A stretch of 40,610 nucleotides of DNA from Methanobacterium sp. GTDB lineage: Archaea > Methanobacteriota > Methanobacteria > Methanobacteriales > Methanobacteriaceae. How positions within the stretch are numbered: the stretch's first letter is position 1; each line of letters begins with the position of its first letter. Below, one piece after another: positions 18,008 to 26,500 of this stretch. Location: contig PMGM01000047.1 in assembly GCA_003158115.1 (NCBI GenBank), forward strand, positions 176 to 40,785, written 5' to 3'. The notes under the pieces were generated by a model. The model did no database searches. It was not told the DNA's origin and saw only the letters and a list, made by a program, of their open reading frames with translations. A program made the position numbers and the translations under genes.

Positions 18008-19156
18008 TTAAAAAACACCATCAATAAATTCTTCTAATGAAGATTCAGGAACACTTTCTCTTGTTTTTTCTTCAACAAATTCCTTCTCCCCAGGCATGCC
18101 AAATATGTGTGGAGATTTTACTCCAGCAACAACAATGGTTGTCCTGATAACATTTTCAAGGTCTTCCTGTATCTGAGTACCCCATATTATATTTGCATCT
18201 GGATCCAATTCATCGGCAACTATCTGAACGACTTTTTCAGCTTCGTGCAGTGTTAAATCCGAACTTCCAGATATGTTTATTAATGCACCTTTTGCATTGG
18301 ATATGTCCAGGTCCAGTAGTGGACTGTTAAGTGCTTCGTGTACAGATTCTATTGCCCTGTCACCCGAGTCTGATTCGCCCATTCCAATCATGGCCATTCC
18401 TGATCCTATCATGATGCTTCTTATATCAGCAAAATCGAGGCTCACTAAACCAGGTTTTGTAATGAGTTCTGTGATTCCTTTAACAGCTCTTCCAAGAAGT
18501 TCATCTGCTACCATGAATGCCTTATTAATAGGCAGGTTTGGTGCCACTTCTAGGAGTTTGTCATTTGGGATTACAATCACAGTATCAGCAGCACTCTGGA
18601 GTTTTTCAAGTCCTTTCTCTGCATTTTCTCTTCTTCTAAGTCCTTCAGCACTGAAAGGCATTGTTGCAACTGCAATTGTTAAAGCACCGATTTTCTTAGC
18701 TAACTTGGATATCACAGGTGCAGAACCAGTTCCAGTTCCTCCACCTAAACCACAAGTTACAAAGACCATGTCGGCCCCTTCAAGTTTTTCCTTGAGTTGT
18801 TCTTCGCTTTCTTCAGCACTTTCTTCGCCGATGTCAGGCATACCGCCTGCACCGAGTCCTCCACACGTTGATCTACCGATCAGCAGCTTGTGATCTGATT
18901 TCGAATAAAAGAGATCCTGTGCATCCGTGTTAACGGAAAGTGTGCCTGCACCTTCGACTCCTATCTCCGCAAGTCTTGAAACTGTGTTATTTCCTGCCCC
19001 TCCAGTTCCAACAACGAAAATTTTAGCCCGGCTTCGTTGGATTATCTCTTTTAGATCGCTGTCGATGTTGTCGTCATATGAATTGCGCTCTTCCATGGTT
19101 GATCTTTCCCTTCTTTTTTCAGATTCCTTTATGGTATTGTTTATAAGAGATTTCAA
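18008..19156 (-). CDS. ftsZ: Cell division protein FtsZ
   Basis: A 382-residue FtsZ, the tubulin-like GTPase of the division ring. The nucleotide-binding motifs are GTGGAGNN (50-57), NTDAQDL (76-82) and the tubulin signature GGGTGTGS (138-145); the T7 loop NISGSSD lies in the C-terminal half. An N-terminal extension of about 40 charged residues precedes the GTPase domain, and the C-terminus ends in an acidic tail that may contact SepF. The start is a TTG (19156), chosen because MKSLI-type N-termini are usual in this order; ATG 19096 is the alternative. It lies directly before secE, a conserved position. Confidence 0.96.
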   Translation of the reverse strand: MKSLINNTIKESEKRRERSTMEERNSYDDNIDSDLKEIIQRSRAKIFVVGTGGAGNNTVSRLAEIGVEGAGTLSVNTDAQDLFYSKSDHKLLIGRSTCGGLGAGGMPDIGEESAEESEEQLKEKLEGADMVFVTCGLGGGTGTGSAPVISKLAKKIGALTIAVATMPFSAEGLRRRENAEKGLEKLQSAADTVIVIPNDKLLEVAPNLPINKAFMVADELLGRAVKGITELITKPGLVSLDFADIRSIMIGSGMAMIGMGESDSGDRAIESVHEALNSPLLDLDISNAKGALINISGSSDLTLHEAEKVVQIVADELDPDANIIWGTQIQEDLENVIRTTIVVAGVKSPHIFGMPGEKEFVEEKTRESVPESSLEEFIDGVF

Positions 19157-19210
19157 TTCCTACCCCCACAGCTAATGTTTTATTATGTTAATTCTGTTAT
19201 TGTACTAACT

Positions 19211-19222
19211 TATATTTAAAAG
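19211..19222 (-). promoter_or_regulatory. Putative ftsZ TATA/BRE element
   Basis: CTTTTAAATATA on the minus strand lies about 55 bases upstream of the ftsZ TTG. The expected start site 25 bases downstream leaves a leader of about 30 bases containing a purine-rich ribosome-binding stretch. Confidence 0.4.
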
Positions 19223-19387
19223 CAACGGTATTTTTAATGATAATTTACCACTGAACTATGATTTTTAACTCATATCTTTTAAATCTCATAGAATGTTATG
19301 TTATCAAGCAAATGTGAACTTAGTTGTTTCATTAGTTTATGATATAAACAAAATGTGGGAAAGTTAGGTTAATCACACCCATCAAGA

Positions 19388-19954
19388 CTAATGTCTTGGC
19401 ATTGCAATGATCTCATTTATTTTGAGGTCAAAGAAGTTACTCATGTGTACTGGTTTTAAAATAATTGCAGAATCAAGGCCCTTTCCTGTCCCGCCAACTG
19501 CAATAACCTCTATATCTGTGGGTATTAATCCGGCATCTGCTGCCATTATGCTTATTTCCACACCTACCTTAACTCCTTGGGAGAAAAGGCGTAATGTGGC
19601 TGCTATGATTTCTACAGGAGTTATACCTCCAAATTTATTGGATATACCTCTTCCAACACCACTTAAAGAATGCGATCCTGCATATATATTTACACCCATT
19701 TTATCCAATTCTGTTTTGTGTTTGGATTCAATTTCTATTAAATCACCACCTTTAAAACCCGCATGGTGTGTAACATTTACTATATTCACATCGGGATCAA
19801 TACTCTTAGCAAGCTTAACCCCGGAACTTCCTGATGCGGATGCAACTACTATATTATTTATACCTAGTTCTTGTCTTCTGATCTTAACAAGTTCAATTAA
19901 TTTATCGGTATTTTCTTCACCTGGATTTTTGAAGTAATGGATTGTTTTTTCCAT
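19388..19954 (-). CDS. Stand-alone pyruvate-kinase C-terminal-domain-like protein
   Basis: A 188-residue protein resembling the C-terminal (alpha/beta) regulatory domain of pyruvate kinase without the catalytic barrel. Visible features are [18 protein letters not shown] (about 34-51), [11 protein letters not shown], and [18 protein letters not shown] near the C-terminus, which fits a ligand-binding Rossmann-like fold. These stand-alone versions occur in methanogens and other prokaryotes; their role is unknown, and binding of a phosphorylated ligand is only an inference. GGAGTGATT precedes the ATG. It diverges from comA. Confidence 0.8.
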   Translation of the reverse strand: MEKTIHYFKNPGEENTDKLIELVKIRRQELGINNIVVASASGSSGVKLAKSIDPDVNIVNVTHHAGFKGGDLIEIESKHKTELDKMGVNIYAGSHSLSGVGRGISNKFGGITPVEIIAATLRLFSQGVKVGVEISIMAADAGLIPTDIEVIAVGGTGKGLDSAIILKPVHMSNFFDLKINEIIAMPRH

Positions 19955-19968
19955 ATAATCACTCCTAT

Positions 19969-19992
19969 AAACTATTATTGAAACTATTATTG
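19969..19992 (-). repeat. Perfect 12-base tandem duplication in the leader of the PK-C-like gene
   Basis: AAACTATTATTG occurs twice without a gap (19969-19980, 19981-19992), ending just before the GGAG ribosome-binding site of the minus-strand gene. It could be a replication-slippage duplication or a binding site. Confidence 0.55.
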
Positions 19993-20031
19993 ATACTTAA
20001 TTTCATTGTATATTGTATACTAATTAAATGA

Positions 20032-20067
20032 TTTTTTATATTACTTCTATATTTTTTTATATTACTT
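20032..20067. repeat. Direct repeat, 21-base period, in the comA upstream region
   Basis: TTTTTTATATTACTT occurs at 20032-20046 and 20053-20067, a 21-base (two-turn) period, 100-135 bases upstream of comA. The sequence is AT-only apart from one C, so chance is a real possibility. Confidence 0.35.
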
Positions 20068-20166
20068 AAAACTAATTATAAATGAGTACTCACAAATGAT
20101 ATATTTTAATAGTTTATTTAAAAGAAAAACCTAACATATGAATACATAACAAAGTAAGGTGATGCA

Positions 20167-20940
20167 ATGAATGCATTTGATTTTCTTACAAAAGATCGTA
20201 TTAGAGCACCGGAAGAGGGTATCACAATGATGTTGGATAAAGGAATGGGTCCTAACATGGTTGAAGACTTCCTTGAGATATCGGGACCTTATGTAGATCT
20301 AGCAAAACTTGGATGGGGAACTTCTGCTATCCATGAGAGAGAACTAATAAAATATAAAATTGACACATATTTATCCAATGACATTATACCATACCCTGGC
20401 GGCACACTCTTTGAACTCGCTTATATTAGGGATAAATTCGATGAATTTTTAGCTGAAGCCGATGAACTAGGATTTAATGCAATAGAAATTTCAGATGGCA
20501 CAGTTGACATAACACCCGAAGAACGAAATAGAATAATTGGTGAAGTAAAGGAATTAGGTTTTATGGTTTTAACAGAGGTAGGTAAGAAGGATCCGAAAAA
20601 GGATCATAAATTTACAGCCCTAGATAGGGTTAACTTAGTAACACTAGACCTAGAATCAGGTGCAGATAAAGTAATAATAGAAGGAAGAGAAGGCGGAAAG
20701 GACTTAGGAATTTATAATAATAAAGGTGATGTTAATGAAGAAACTGTGCAAGTTTTAGTAGACTACCTAGATGTTAAGAAGTTAATCTGGGAGGCTCCTC
20801 AAAAAAATCAGCAAGCTTACCTAATACTTAAATTTGGATCCAATGTGAACCTAGGAAACATATCTCCAGAAGAAATAACCTCCCTTGAAACCATGAGGCG
20901 AGGTTTAAGAGGAGACACATTGGGCAAGGTGGATTTATGA
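20167..20940 (+). CDS. comA: Phosphosulfolactate synthase ComA (coenzyme M biosynthesis)
   Basis: A 257-residue ComA, which adds sulfite to phosphoenolpyruvate to give phosphosulfolactate, the first committed step of coenzyme M synthesis in Methanobacteriales. The (beta/alpha)8 enzyme shows [14 protein letters not shown] (24-37), [22 protein letters not shown], the conserved [20 protein letters not shown] and [15 protein letters not shown] segments with their catalytic Lys, Glu and Arg residues. AAGGTGATG precedes the ATG. Its TGA overlaps the ATG of the ABC ATPase gene (ATGA), so the two are translationally coupled. Confidence 0.96.
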   Translation: MNAFDFLTKDRIRAPEEGITMMLDKGMGPNMVEDFLEISGPYVDLAKLGWGTSAIHERELIKYKIDTYLSNDIIPYPGGTLFELAYIRDKFDEFLAEADELGFNAIEISDGTVDITPEERNRIIGEVKELGFMVLTEVGKKDPKKDHKFTALDRVNLVTLDLESGADKVIIEGREGGKDLGIYNNKGDVNEETVQVLVDYLDVKKLIWEAPQKNQQAYLILKFGSNVNLGNISPEEITSLETMRRGLRGDTLGKVDL

Positions 20941-21716
20941 TCATAGACACTATCACCATTATTGGTGGTTACAACAAAAAGGGTGAGAAGGAACCAGTTG
21001 AAAAAATAGATATAAACAGAGGAGAGATATTTGGTGTTGTAGGTGCTACTGGGAGTGGTAAAAGTTCTCTTATAGGAGATATAGAACAATTATCACAGAC
21101 AGACACATTTTCAAAGCGAAAAATTCTGGTTAATGGTGAAGAACCCAGCTATGAAGATAGAACAAATCCCCGAAAGAAAATGGTCGCCCAATTATCTCAA
21201 AACATGAATTTCCTTGCAGACATGAGTGTGGGCGATTTTTTAAGTCTCCACGCAAAATGTCGAGGTGCAAGTGACAAATGTGTTAATGCGGTGATAAAGC
21301 TCGCAAACACATTAACAGGAGAACCAATAAGAAAAGACCATGAACTCACCATATTAAGTGGAGGTCAGTCACGAGCTTTGATGGTAGCAGACGTGGCAAT
21401 TATCAGTGATTCTCCAATCGTACTCATCGATGAAATAGAAAATGCAGGTATCCGGAAACATGATGCACTCAAAGTTCTTTCAGGACATGGTAAGGTAGTT
21501 ATGGTGGTTACTCATGATCCTGTCCTTGCTCTCATGACCGACAGAAGAGTTGTAATGAAGAATGGCGGTATGGATAAGGTGGTTGCCACCAGTGAAGCTG
21601 AAAAATCTCTTTCCAAAAAATTAAACAAGATTGATGAATTTATGTTGAGTTTAAGAGATAAAGTGAGGCATGGTGAGGTTATAGAAGATGTTGAAATGGG
21701 GGATATAGGATTATGA
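20937..21716 (+). CDS. Soluble ABC-type ATPase coupled to comA
   Basis: A 259-residue ABC ATPase with all motifs intact: Walker A GATGSGKS (36-43), Q-loop region AQLSQNM (84-90), signature LSGGQSR (140-146), Walker [12 protein letters not shown] (161-171) and H-loop His193. No membrane partner is encoded nearby, so it may act as a soluble machine rather than a transporter, as does the A2 ATPase in methyl-CoM reductase activation; that comparison is by analogy only. Both ends overlap neighbours by 4 bases (ATGA), which argues for tight co-expression with comA and the P-loop NTPase. Biological role not known to me. Confidence 0.85.
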   Translation: MIIDTITIIGGYNKKGEKEPVEKIDINRGEIFGVVGATGSGKSSLIGDIEQLSQTDTFSKRKILVNGEEPSYEDRTNPRKKMVAQLSQNMNFLADMSVGDFLSLHAKCRGASDKCVNAVIKLANTLTGEPIRKDHELTILSGGQSRALMVADVAIISDSPIVLIDEIENAGIRKHDALKVLSGHGKVVMVVTHDPVLALMTDRRVVMKNGGMDKVVATSEAEKSLSKKLNKIDEFMLSLRDKVRHGEVIEDVEMGDIGL

Positions 21717-22414
21717 AGATGGTAATTGTAGCAGGAACCCCTGGTTCAGGAAAGACAGCTGTACTCATACATGCACTTCGAAACCTAAAGCAGAGGAGTT
21801 TAAATTCAGCTGTAGTTAAAATTGATTGTCTCTTTACAGATGATGGTAAAAAATTTGAAAAAATAGGCATACCAACCAAAGTAGGTCTAGCAATGGACAT
21901 GTGTCCAGACCATTTTGCCATCTACAACATCGAAGATATGATCGACTGGGCAGATGAAAATAATTCAGAATATCTCATTGTTGAAACTGCAGGATTATGT
22001 CATCGTTGTGCCCCTTATACTGTGAATAGCCTTGGAGTTTGTGTTATAGATGCTACTAGTGGCCCAAATACGCCTCTGAAAGTAGGTCCATTCTTGAGTA
22101 CAGCAGATATTGCCGTCGTAACCAAGGGAGATATGATATCACAAGCTGAAAGGGAAATATTCAGAGAAAGAATACTCGAAGTTAACCCTCACTGCAAAGT
22201 GATAGAGGCTAATGGACTTTCTGGTCAAGGATGTATTGAACTAGCTGAGGAAATAGTCAAATCACCTGAAGTATCTCTTGATGAAGAAAAATTAAGGCAT
22301 TCTGCACCCCTTGCAGTTTGTACTTTATGTGTGGGTGAGACTAAAGTTAATAAAAAATATCACAGGGGAATACTTCGAAGAATAGATGGATTCCAGACTT
22401 ACGAAGGAGAATAA
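21713..22414 (+). CDS. P-loop NTPase with cysteine motifs (HypB/UreG/CooC-like)
   Basis: A 233-residue SIMIBI-type NTPase. Walker A is GTPGSGKT (8-15), an acidic switch lies at KIDCLFTDD (36-44), [11 protein letters not shown] (91-101) is the Walker B-like segment, and VVTKGD (135-140) resembles the base-specificity loop of UreG/HypB. Cysteines are abundant: Cys64, Cys96/Cys99 (CxxC), Cys174, and a C-terminal CTLC (203-206). This suggests metal or Fe-S binding in addition to nucleotide hydrolysis, as in metallochaperones. It overlaps the ABC ATPase gene by 4 bases and is followed after 28 bases by an Fe-S protein. Partner and metal are unknown. Confidence 0.8.
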   Translation: MKMVIVAGTPGSGKTAVLIHALRNLKQRSLNSAVVKIDCLFTDDGKKFEKIGIPTKVGLAMDMCPDHFAIYNIEDMIDWADENNSEYLIVETAGLCHRCAPYTVNSLGVCVIDATSGPNTPLKVGPFLSTADIAVVTKGDMISQAEREIFRERILEVNPHCKVIEANGLSGQGCIELAEEIVKSPEVSLDEEKLRHSAPLAVCTLCVGETKVNKKYHRGILRRIDGFQTYEGE

Positions 22415-22442
22415 GATAGGCTCCAAATACAGGGGAAAATTT

Positions 22443-23129
22443 ATGACGAACACTTCCATTAATTCAGATCAGAGATCAAAGGTTATAAAATTACTTCCTG
22501 GTTTTAACTGTGGAATATGTGGATATGCACGCTGTGATGAGTTTGGATATTCACTTCTGAAAAAGGGAACAGAACTTAGAAAGTGTAAATTCTTATACCA
22601 AGAAGTATTCAACGAAAACAGAAACGAACTCGAGGAAATACTCCGTGAAGAAAATATATTACTCCCCGAGAAAAAGCCTATCGGATTATTAGATGGATAT
22701 GAAGCAGATTTTGTTTTAAATCCACTGTCTGGGGAACATTCTTGTAGGGAAGTTCTTTATCCGTTTACAAAAAAAGAACTCAAGAAAGGGGATATAATAA
22801 AATACAGACCACTTGGATGTCCAATAATACATTTTGCAAAGATATTAGACGAGGATAATGGGTTAATAACGGTCCATATGATAGGTCCTTGTCATAGAAT
22901 CGATGAAGAGGTAAAATTTGATTATATGGACATTGGTGTGTGTATGGTTGGAGGATTTGAAGGTATTATAGATGGTAAATTACCAGATGTTGGTGAAACT
23001 ATTAGATTCCTTCCCGGACACTGTATGATGCAGAAAGTACATTCAGGGGTAGTTGTCCAGCTTGTTGGTAAAAGAGCTATTATTGAGGGTATTGATCTTA
23101 AGGTATGGGCTCCACCTATAAAGGGATAA
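22443..23129 (+). CDS. Fe-S cluster protein of the CxxCGxxxC domain type
   Basis: A 228-residue protein. The N-terminus holds a four-Cys motif, Cys23-x2-Cys26-x4-Cys31-x16-Cys48 within [17 protein letters not shown], which matches the putative [4Fe-4S] domain found in Fe-S electron-transfer and corrinoid-linked proteins. The remainder is an alpha/beta domain with further conserved-looking Cys and His residues (GEHSC, RPLGCP, GPCHR, PGHCMM). I choose ATG 22443 because AGGGGA lies just upstream; an earlier in-frame ATG at 22386 would overlap the NTPase gene by 29 bases. It completes a four-gene unit starting with comA. Confidence 0.8.
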   Translation: MTNTSINSDQRSKVIKLLPGFNCGICGYARCDEFGYSLLKKGTELRKCKFLYQEVFNENRNELEEILREENILLPEKKPIGLLDGYEADFVLNPLSGEHSCREVLYPFTKKELKKGDIIKYRPLGCPIIHFAKILDEDNGLITVHMIGPCHRIDEEVKFDYMDIGVCMVGGFEGIIDGKLPDVGETIRFLPGHCMMQKVHSGVVVQLVGKRAIIEGIDLKVWAPPIKG

Positions 23130-23233
23130 TCAAAGTATAATTCTACTTAACCTTTTTTTAAATACTAAAAACACGTATAGAATAATTTTTACAAGAATGT
23201 TTTATTTCAAATTAATTTTTAAAGGTAAACTTA

Positions 23234-24118
23234 ATGAGAAAACGTAAAAATAAATTGGAAACTAATTGTTCTGAAACATATCAAGATGAATATACTTTGA
23301 TTCCTGTTACAACAGATTATATCAAACCAAACGAATCTTACGATATTATTATTGAGAATGCAGCGGAATTCCTTCAGGAGGGTGATTTTCTTGTGATCTC
23401 AGAAACTCCTATTTCTGTGTCTCAAGGCCGTCTTGTTGATGAATCTGAATTTCAAGCGTCCATTTTATCATTTTTATTGGCGGATGTATGGTCTAAATAT
23501 ATATGGGGATACATTTTGGGGCCAATTTTCAGAATAAAAAGTAGAACTATTCAAAATTTAAGAAAACTTCCACCAGAAGCTCGAATCCATAAAAAAGTAA
23601 TTTTAGAGTATTATGGTTTGAAACATGCACTTAAACCTGCATCTGAGGCTGGTGTGGATTTGAGTAATGTTCCAGGATCCATGGTATCGTTATTACCAGA
23701 AGATCCTGGGGGTGTTTCTCGTGATATTTCCGGTAAGATACTCCGTGAACTTAAAATAGATGTGACTGTGATGATAATTGATACAGATGCATGCTATGAA
23801 ATAATGGGAAAACCATTTACTTCACTTCCGATTGCATTGGATGATATTAAATCAAATCTTGGATTTTTTGGATATTTACTTGGTAGGTTTGGTAATTTAT
23901 TAGGACCCACACCATTGGGTGTTTCAACACCACAAAAACTAGATAAAGCTCTTAAAATAGCTAAAATGGCTGAAGATTATCATAAACATAATGAGAAAGA
24001 TATAGAAACAGTTTATGATATGGAAAATATGTTTAAAGGTGATATCAATGGGGTGACTGTTGAGATGTTGGATTCAATGACACATACTCCTGCAATTATC
24101 ATTAGAAAGCACCAATGA
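23234..24118 (+). CDS. CofE-like (F420-0:glutamate ligase family) protein
   Basis: A 294-residue protein that looks like a divergent member of the coenzyme F420-0:L-glutamate ligase fold. The N-terminal part (IIENAAEFLQEGDFLVISETPISVSQGRLVDESEF) has the family's pattern of a helix, a 'GD-x-LV-x' strand and a Gly-Arg-x-Val-Asp loop; VTVMIIDTDACYE (about 177-189) parallels the metal-binding region. It is longer than typical CofE (about 250) and differs in the substrate loops, so it is probably a paralogue with another acyl/amino acid substrate rather than CofE. It follows the Fe-S gene after 104 bases on the same strand. Ribosome-binding site AAAGGTAAACTTA is modest. Confidence 0.7.
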   Translation: MRKRKNKLETNCSETYQDEYTLIPVTTDYIKPNESYDIIIENAAEFLQEGDFLVISETPISVSQGRLVDESEFQASILSFLLADVWSKYIWGYILGPIFRIKSRTIQNLRKLPPEARIHKKVILEYYGLKHALKPASEAGVDLSNVPGSMVSLLPEDPGGVSRDISGKILRELKIDVTVMIIDTDACYEIMGKPFTSLPIALDDIKSNLGFFGYLLGRFGNLLGPTPLGVSTPQKLDKALKIAKMAEDYHKHNEKDIETVYDMENMFKGDINGVTVEMLDSMTHTPAIIIRKHQ

Positions 24119-24180
24119 CTTATTTATATTCTCTTTTTATTGACTTAAATAGGGCTTCAAAAATTATAAATACTATTTGA

Positions 24181-24352
24181 TGTATACAGATCATTACCAA
24201 AGTTACATACCAAATTGTATACGAAGCTATAGGTTTTTTTAAGTATTCGTTGATTTAGTATTTTGTAATAAACTATATATTCATGACTTTGGATAATAGG
24301 GGTTTTGTAATAAATTCTAATTAGATTAATTGGTATTTAATACATGTATTAA
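24181..24352 (+). promoter_or_regulatory. Repeat-rich control region upstream of tfe
   Basis: The 344-base gap before tfe (24119-24462) contains three nested signals: TGTATAC twice (24181-24187, 24216-24222, 35 bases apart), TTTTGTAATAAA twice (24261-24272, 24303-24314, 42 bases apart) and the perfect 16-bp palindrome TTAATACATGTATTAA (24337-24352). No RNA gene or ORF is seen. Confidence 0.45.
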
Positions 24353-24462
24353 TGCTCTAAGATTAGGGAATTTCAAATGATTCAATAGATAACTATGAAT
24401 TGTTTATATGAAATCTTCCATTATTCGGAGTTGAACAGGTCATATAATAGGAGGGGCAGTAA

Positions 24463-24951
24463 ATGCTTAGTGATCCAACAGTTCAAGAAATTCTTATGGA
24501 CATTACCAATGATGAAAAAAGTAGTGTTTCTATCATTGAATGTATGTTGAAAGGAAAAACAACCGATGAAGAAATTGCAGAAGAAACTGAAATTAGGTTG
24601 AATATTGTACGAAGGGTATTATACAAATTATACGATGCAGGGATAGCAACTTACAAAAGAAGCAAGGATCCGGAAACACAGTGGTATACTTACAGCTGGA
24701 ATTTTGAGCAAGAAAAGGTATCAGAAATAATAAGCAAGAAATATGAAAAGTTTTCAAGAGAAATTGAAGAATCTCTAGAATATGAAGAAGAAAATATGTT
24801 CTTTTTATGCCGTGTAAATGGACATAGATACAAATTTGAAGAAGCATCAGAAAATAACTTCCAATGTCCAAACTGTGGCGGTTCACTTGAATATCAAGAC
24901 AATTCTACTATAATAGTAGAGCTCAAACAGATGATGGAGAGAATAGCCTAA
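24463..24951 (+). CDS. tfe: Transcription initiation factor E, alpha subunit (TFE)
   Basis: A 162-residue TFE-alpha, which helps RNA polymerase open promoters with TBP and TFB. Residues 1-90 form the extended winged helix ([24 protein letters not shown], split here by the recognition helix [13 protein letters not shown]); a charged linker helix follows; residues 112-145 form a zinc ribbon. The ribbon is unusual: the first knuckle has Cys116 and His121 instead of a CxxC pair, while the second is canonical (Cys135, Cys138). GGAGGGG lies upstream of the ATG. The long repeat-rich leader region suggests regulated expression. Confidence 0.94.
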   Translation: MLSDPTVQEILMDITNDEKSSVSIIECMLKGKTTDEEIAEETEIRLNIVRRVLYKLYDAGIATYKRSKDPETQWYTYSWNFEQEKVSEIISKKYEKFSREIEESLEYEEENMFFLCRVNGHRYKFEEASENNFQCPNCGGSLEYQDNSTIIVELKQMMERIA

Positions 24952-25034
24952 AAAATTCCATTACATATTTTTTTTTTATTTTAAATTAATTTCTAATTTA
25001 GATTATTGGAATAAATTATTATTGAGGAGAACAC

Positions 25035-25538
25035 TTGAAATTAAAGCCAATAACTATTTTGAAAGATTTCAACTGTCCATTTTATATAATCGAACATTCT
25101 ATGGCAGTATCCAATAAAGCTCAGGATATGGCTTCTAATTTTATGGATAAAACCGGATCCAGCATAGATATGGAACAAATTGAAACAGGGGCTTTGCTTC
25201 ACGATATTGGCAGGACAAAAACTCACACAATCAAACATGCTATTGAAGGAGCGGAAATATTAAAAAGCCTTAATTTTCCCGAGAACATTATTAAAATCAC
25301 TATTAAACATATAGGTGCTGGAATTCCTCCTAATGAAGCAAAAATACTCGGGCTCCCACCAGGAGATTATATGCCTCACACTTTAGAGGAGAAGATAGTT
25401 GCCCATGCAGACAACCTAGTTAATGGAACTGTTGAAGTAGACTTGGAATTTGTCATAGAGAAATGGAAAAAAATGTTTGGTAAAGATCATCCTGCAATTA
25501 CTAGACTTAAAAAACTTCATAATGAATTAAATCCATGA
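25035..25538 (+). CDS. HD-domain phosphohydrolase family protein (TIGR00295 type)
   Basis: A 167-residue HD-domain protein of the small archaeal family defined as TIGR00295. Metal ligands are visible: His21, the His56-Asp57 pair in LLHDIGR, His68, His92 and the late AHAD motif (His124, Asp126). HD proteins hydrolyse phosphoester bonds in nucleotides or nucleic acids; this family's substrate is not established. The start is TTG with GGAG about 8 bases upstream. It is 83 bases after tfe on the same strand. Confidence 0.88.
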   Translation: MKLKPITILKDFNCPFYIIEHSMAVSNKAQDMASNFMDKTGSSIDMEQIETGALLHDIGRTKTHTIKHAIEGAEILKSLNFPENIIKITIKHIGAGIPPNEAKILGLPPGDYMPHTLEEKIVAHADNLVNGTVEVDLEFVIEKWKKMFGKDHPAITRLKKLHNELNP

Positions 25539-25773
25539 GAATTTTCTATTTTCAACAAGTTCAATTATTTGAGATTATATTATGTAAATCCTCTTGTATA
25601 ATCTTTGTTTTCATTGGGTTAACAAAATATTAAACTTTTTATTAGCTAAAAGTTATTTTCGAATTATTTGAGTAACAATAAAATATTAAATTGGATTAAC
25701 CCATAAATAAGAATATAATTAATTTAATTATTTTTATAAATAATAGATTTAAAAGTATAGGGAGTCAGCTAAT
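25539..25773 (+). other. AT-rich intergenic region before tfuA
   Basis: About 235 bases. GGGTTAA and TTAACCC form a 7-bp inverted repeat far apart (near 25616 and 25697), and AAAATATTAAA occurs twice. It presumably contains the tfuA promoter; I cannot place it securely. Confidence 0.3.
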
Positions 25774-26424
25774 TTGAATACAGATAAGAAGATCATAGTA
25801 TTTATTGGTCCTTCATTGTCATCTGATGAAGCTAATAAAATTCTTAAAGCAGAATATCATCCTCCAGTTGCGAGAGGTGATATTATGAATGTTTTAAAGG
25901 ATAATCCGGATATTATTGTTATTATAGATGGTGTATTCCATAAAGAACCAGCAGTATCTCATAAAGAAATATTAAAAGCAATTAATAATGATATTATTGT
26001 GGTTGGAGGTGCAAGTATGGGTGCTTTAAGGGCATCTGAGCTGGATGATTTTGGAATGATTGGCATAGGTCAAGTATATGAAGATTATAGATCGGGTGTT
26101 GTTGAATCTGATGATGATGTAGCTGTTGTAATTAACCCTGAAACATTAGAACAACTATCTGAAGCATTAATCAGTATGAATTATACTTTCAAAGCAGCAA
26201 AGGACAAAGGTATACTCAATGAAGAAGAATTTAAAATACTAATAAAAACTGCTAAATCCATATATTACCCGAAAAGAACATATAATCAAGTTTTTAAAGA
26301 TTCAAACTTTGGAACCGAAAAGATCAATACGATTCACAAATTTTTTCAAGAAAACAAAGTTGATATTAAAAAAGAGGATGCCATTAAGGTCCTGAAATAT
26401 GTTAATAACCTCAATAAATCATAA
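25774..26424 (+). CDS. tfuA: TfuA-like protein, YcaO partner for thioamidation
   Basis: A 216-residue TfuA homologue, recognised by FIGPSL (10-15), IDGVF (51-55), the signature VVGGASMGALRASEL (76-90) and GIGQVYEDY. In methanogens TfuA works with YcaO to install thioglycine in methyl-coenzyme M reductase (McrA); TfuA is thought to help deliver sulfur. No ycaO gene is present in this window. The start is TTG with GGGAG upstream. The next gene, 76 bases downstream on the same strand, is a LarE-type sulfur transferase, which makes a functional link plausible. Confidence 0.92.
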   Translation: MNTDKKIIVFIGPSLSSDEANKILKAEYHPPVARGDIMNVLKDNPDIIVIIDGVFHKEPAVSHKEILKAINNDIIVVGGASMGALRASELDDFGMIGIGQVYEDYRSGVVESDDDVAVVINPETLEQLSEALISMNYTFKAAKDKGILNEEEFKILIKTAKSIYYPKRTYNQVFKDSNFGTEKINTIHKFFQENKVDIKKEDAIKVLKYVNNLNKS

Positions 26425-26500
26425 AATTCAAATCTAAATAATAGGCAAGTATTTTTAAATTTATAAAAAATTAGATGATTATCACCATGGGAAGATACAT

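Noticed and set aside
18273..18893. 206-codon open frame on the plus strand opposite ftsZ
   Set aside because: It is the antisense shadow of ftsZ, Ser/Pro-rich with no recognisable motif; ftsZ is certain.
19407..19937. 176-codon open frame opposite the PK-C-like gene
   Set aside because: Antisense shadow with low-complexity Ser/Pro/Ile content and no ribosome-binding site.
22386..22442. 19-codon extension of the Fe-S protein overlapping the NTPase gene
   Set aside because: No ribosome-binding site; AGGGGA precedes ATG 22443.
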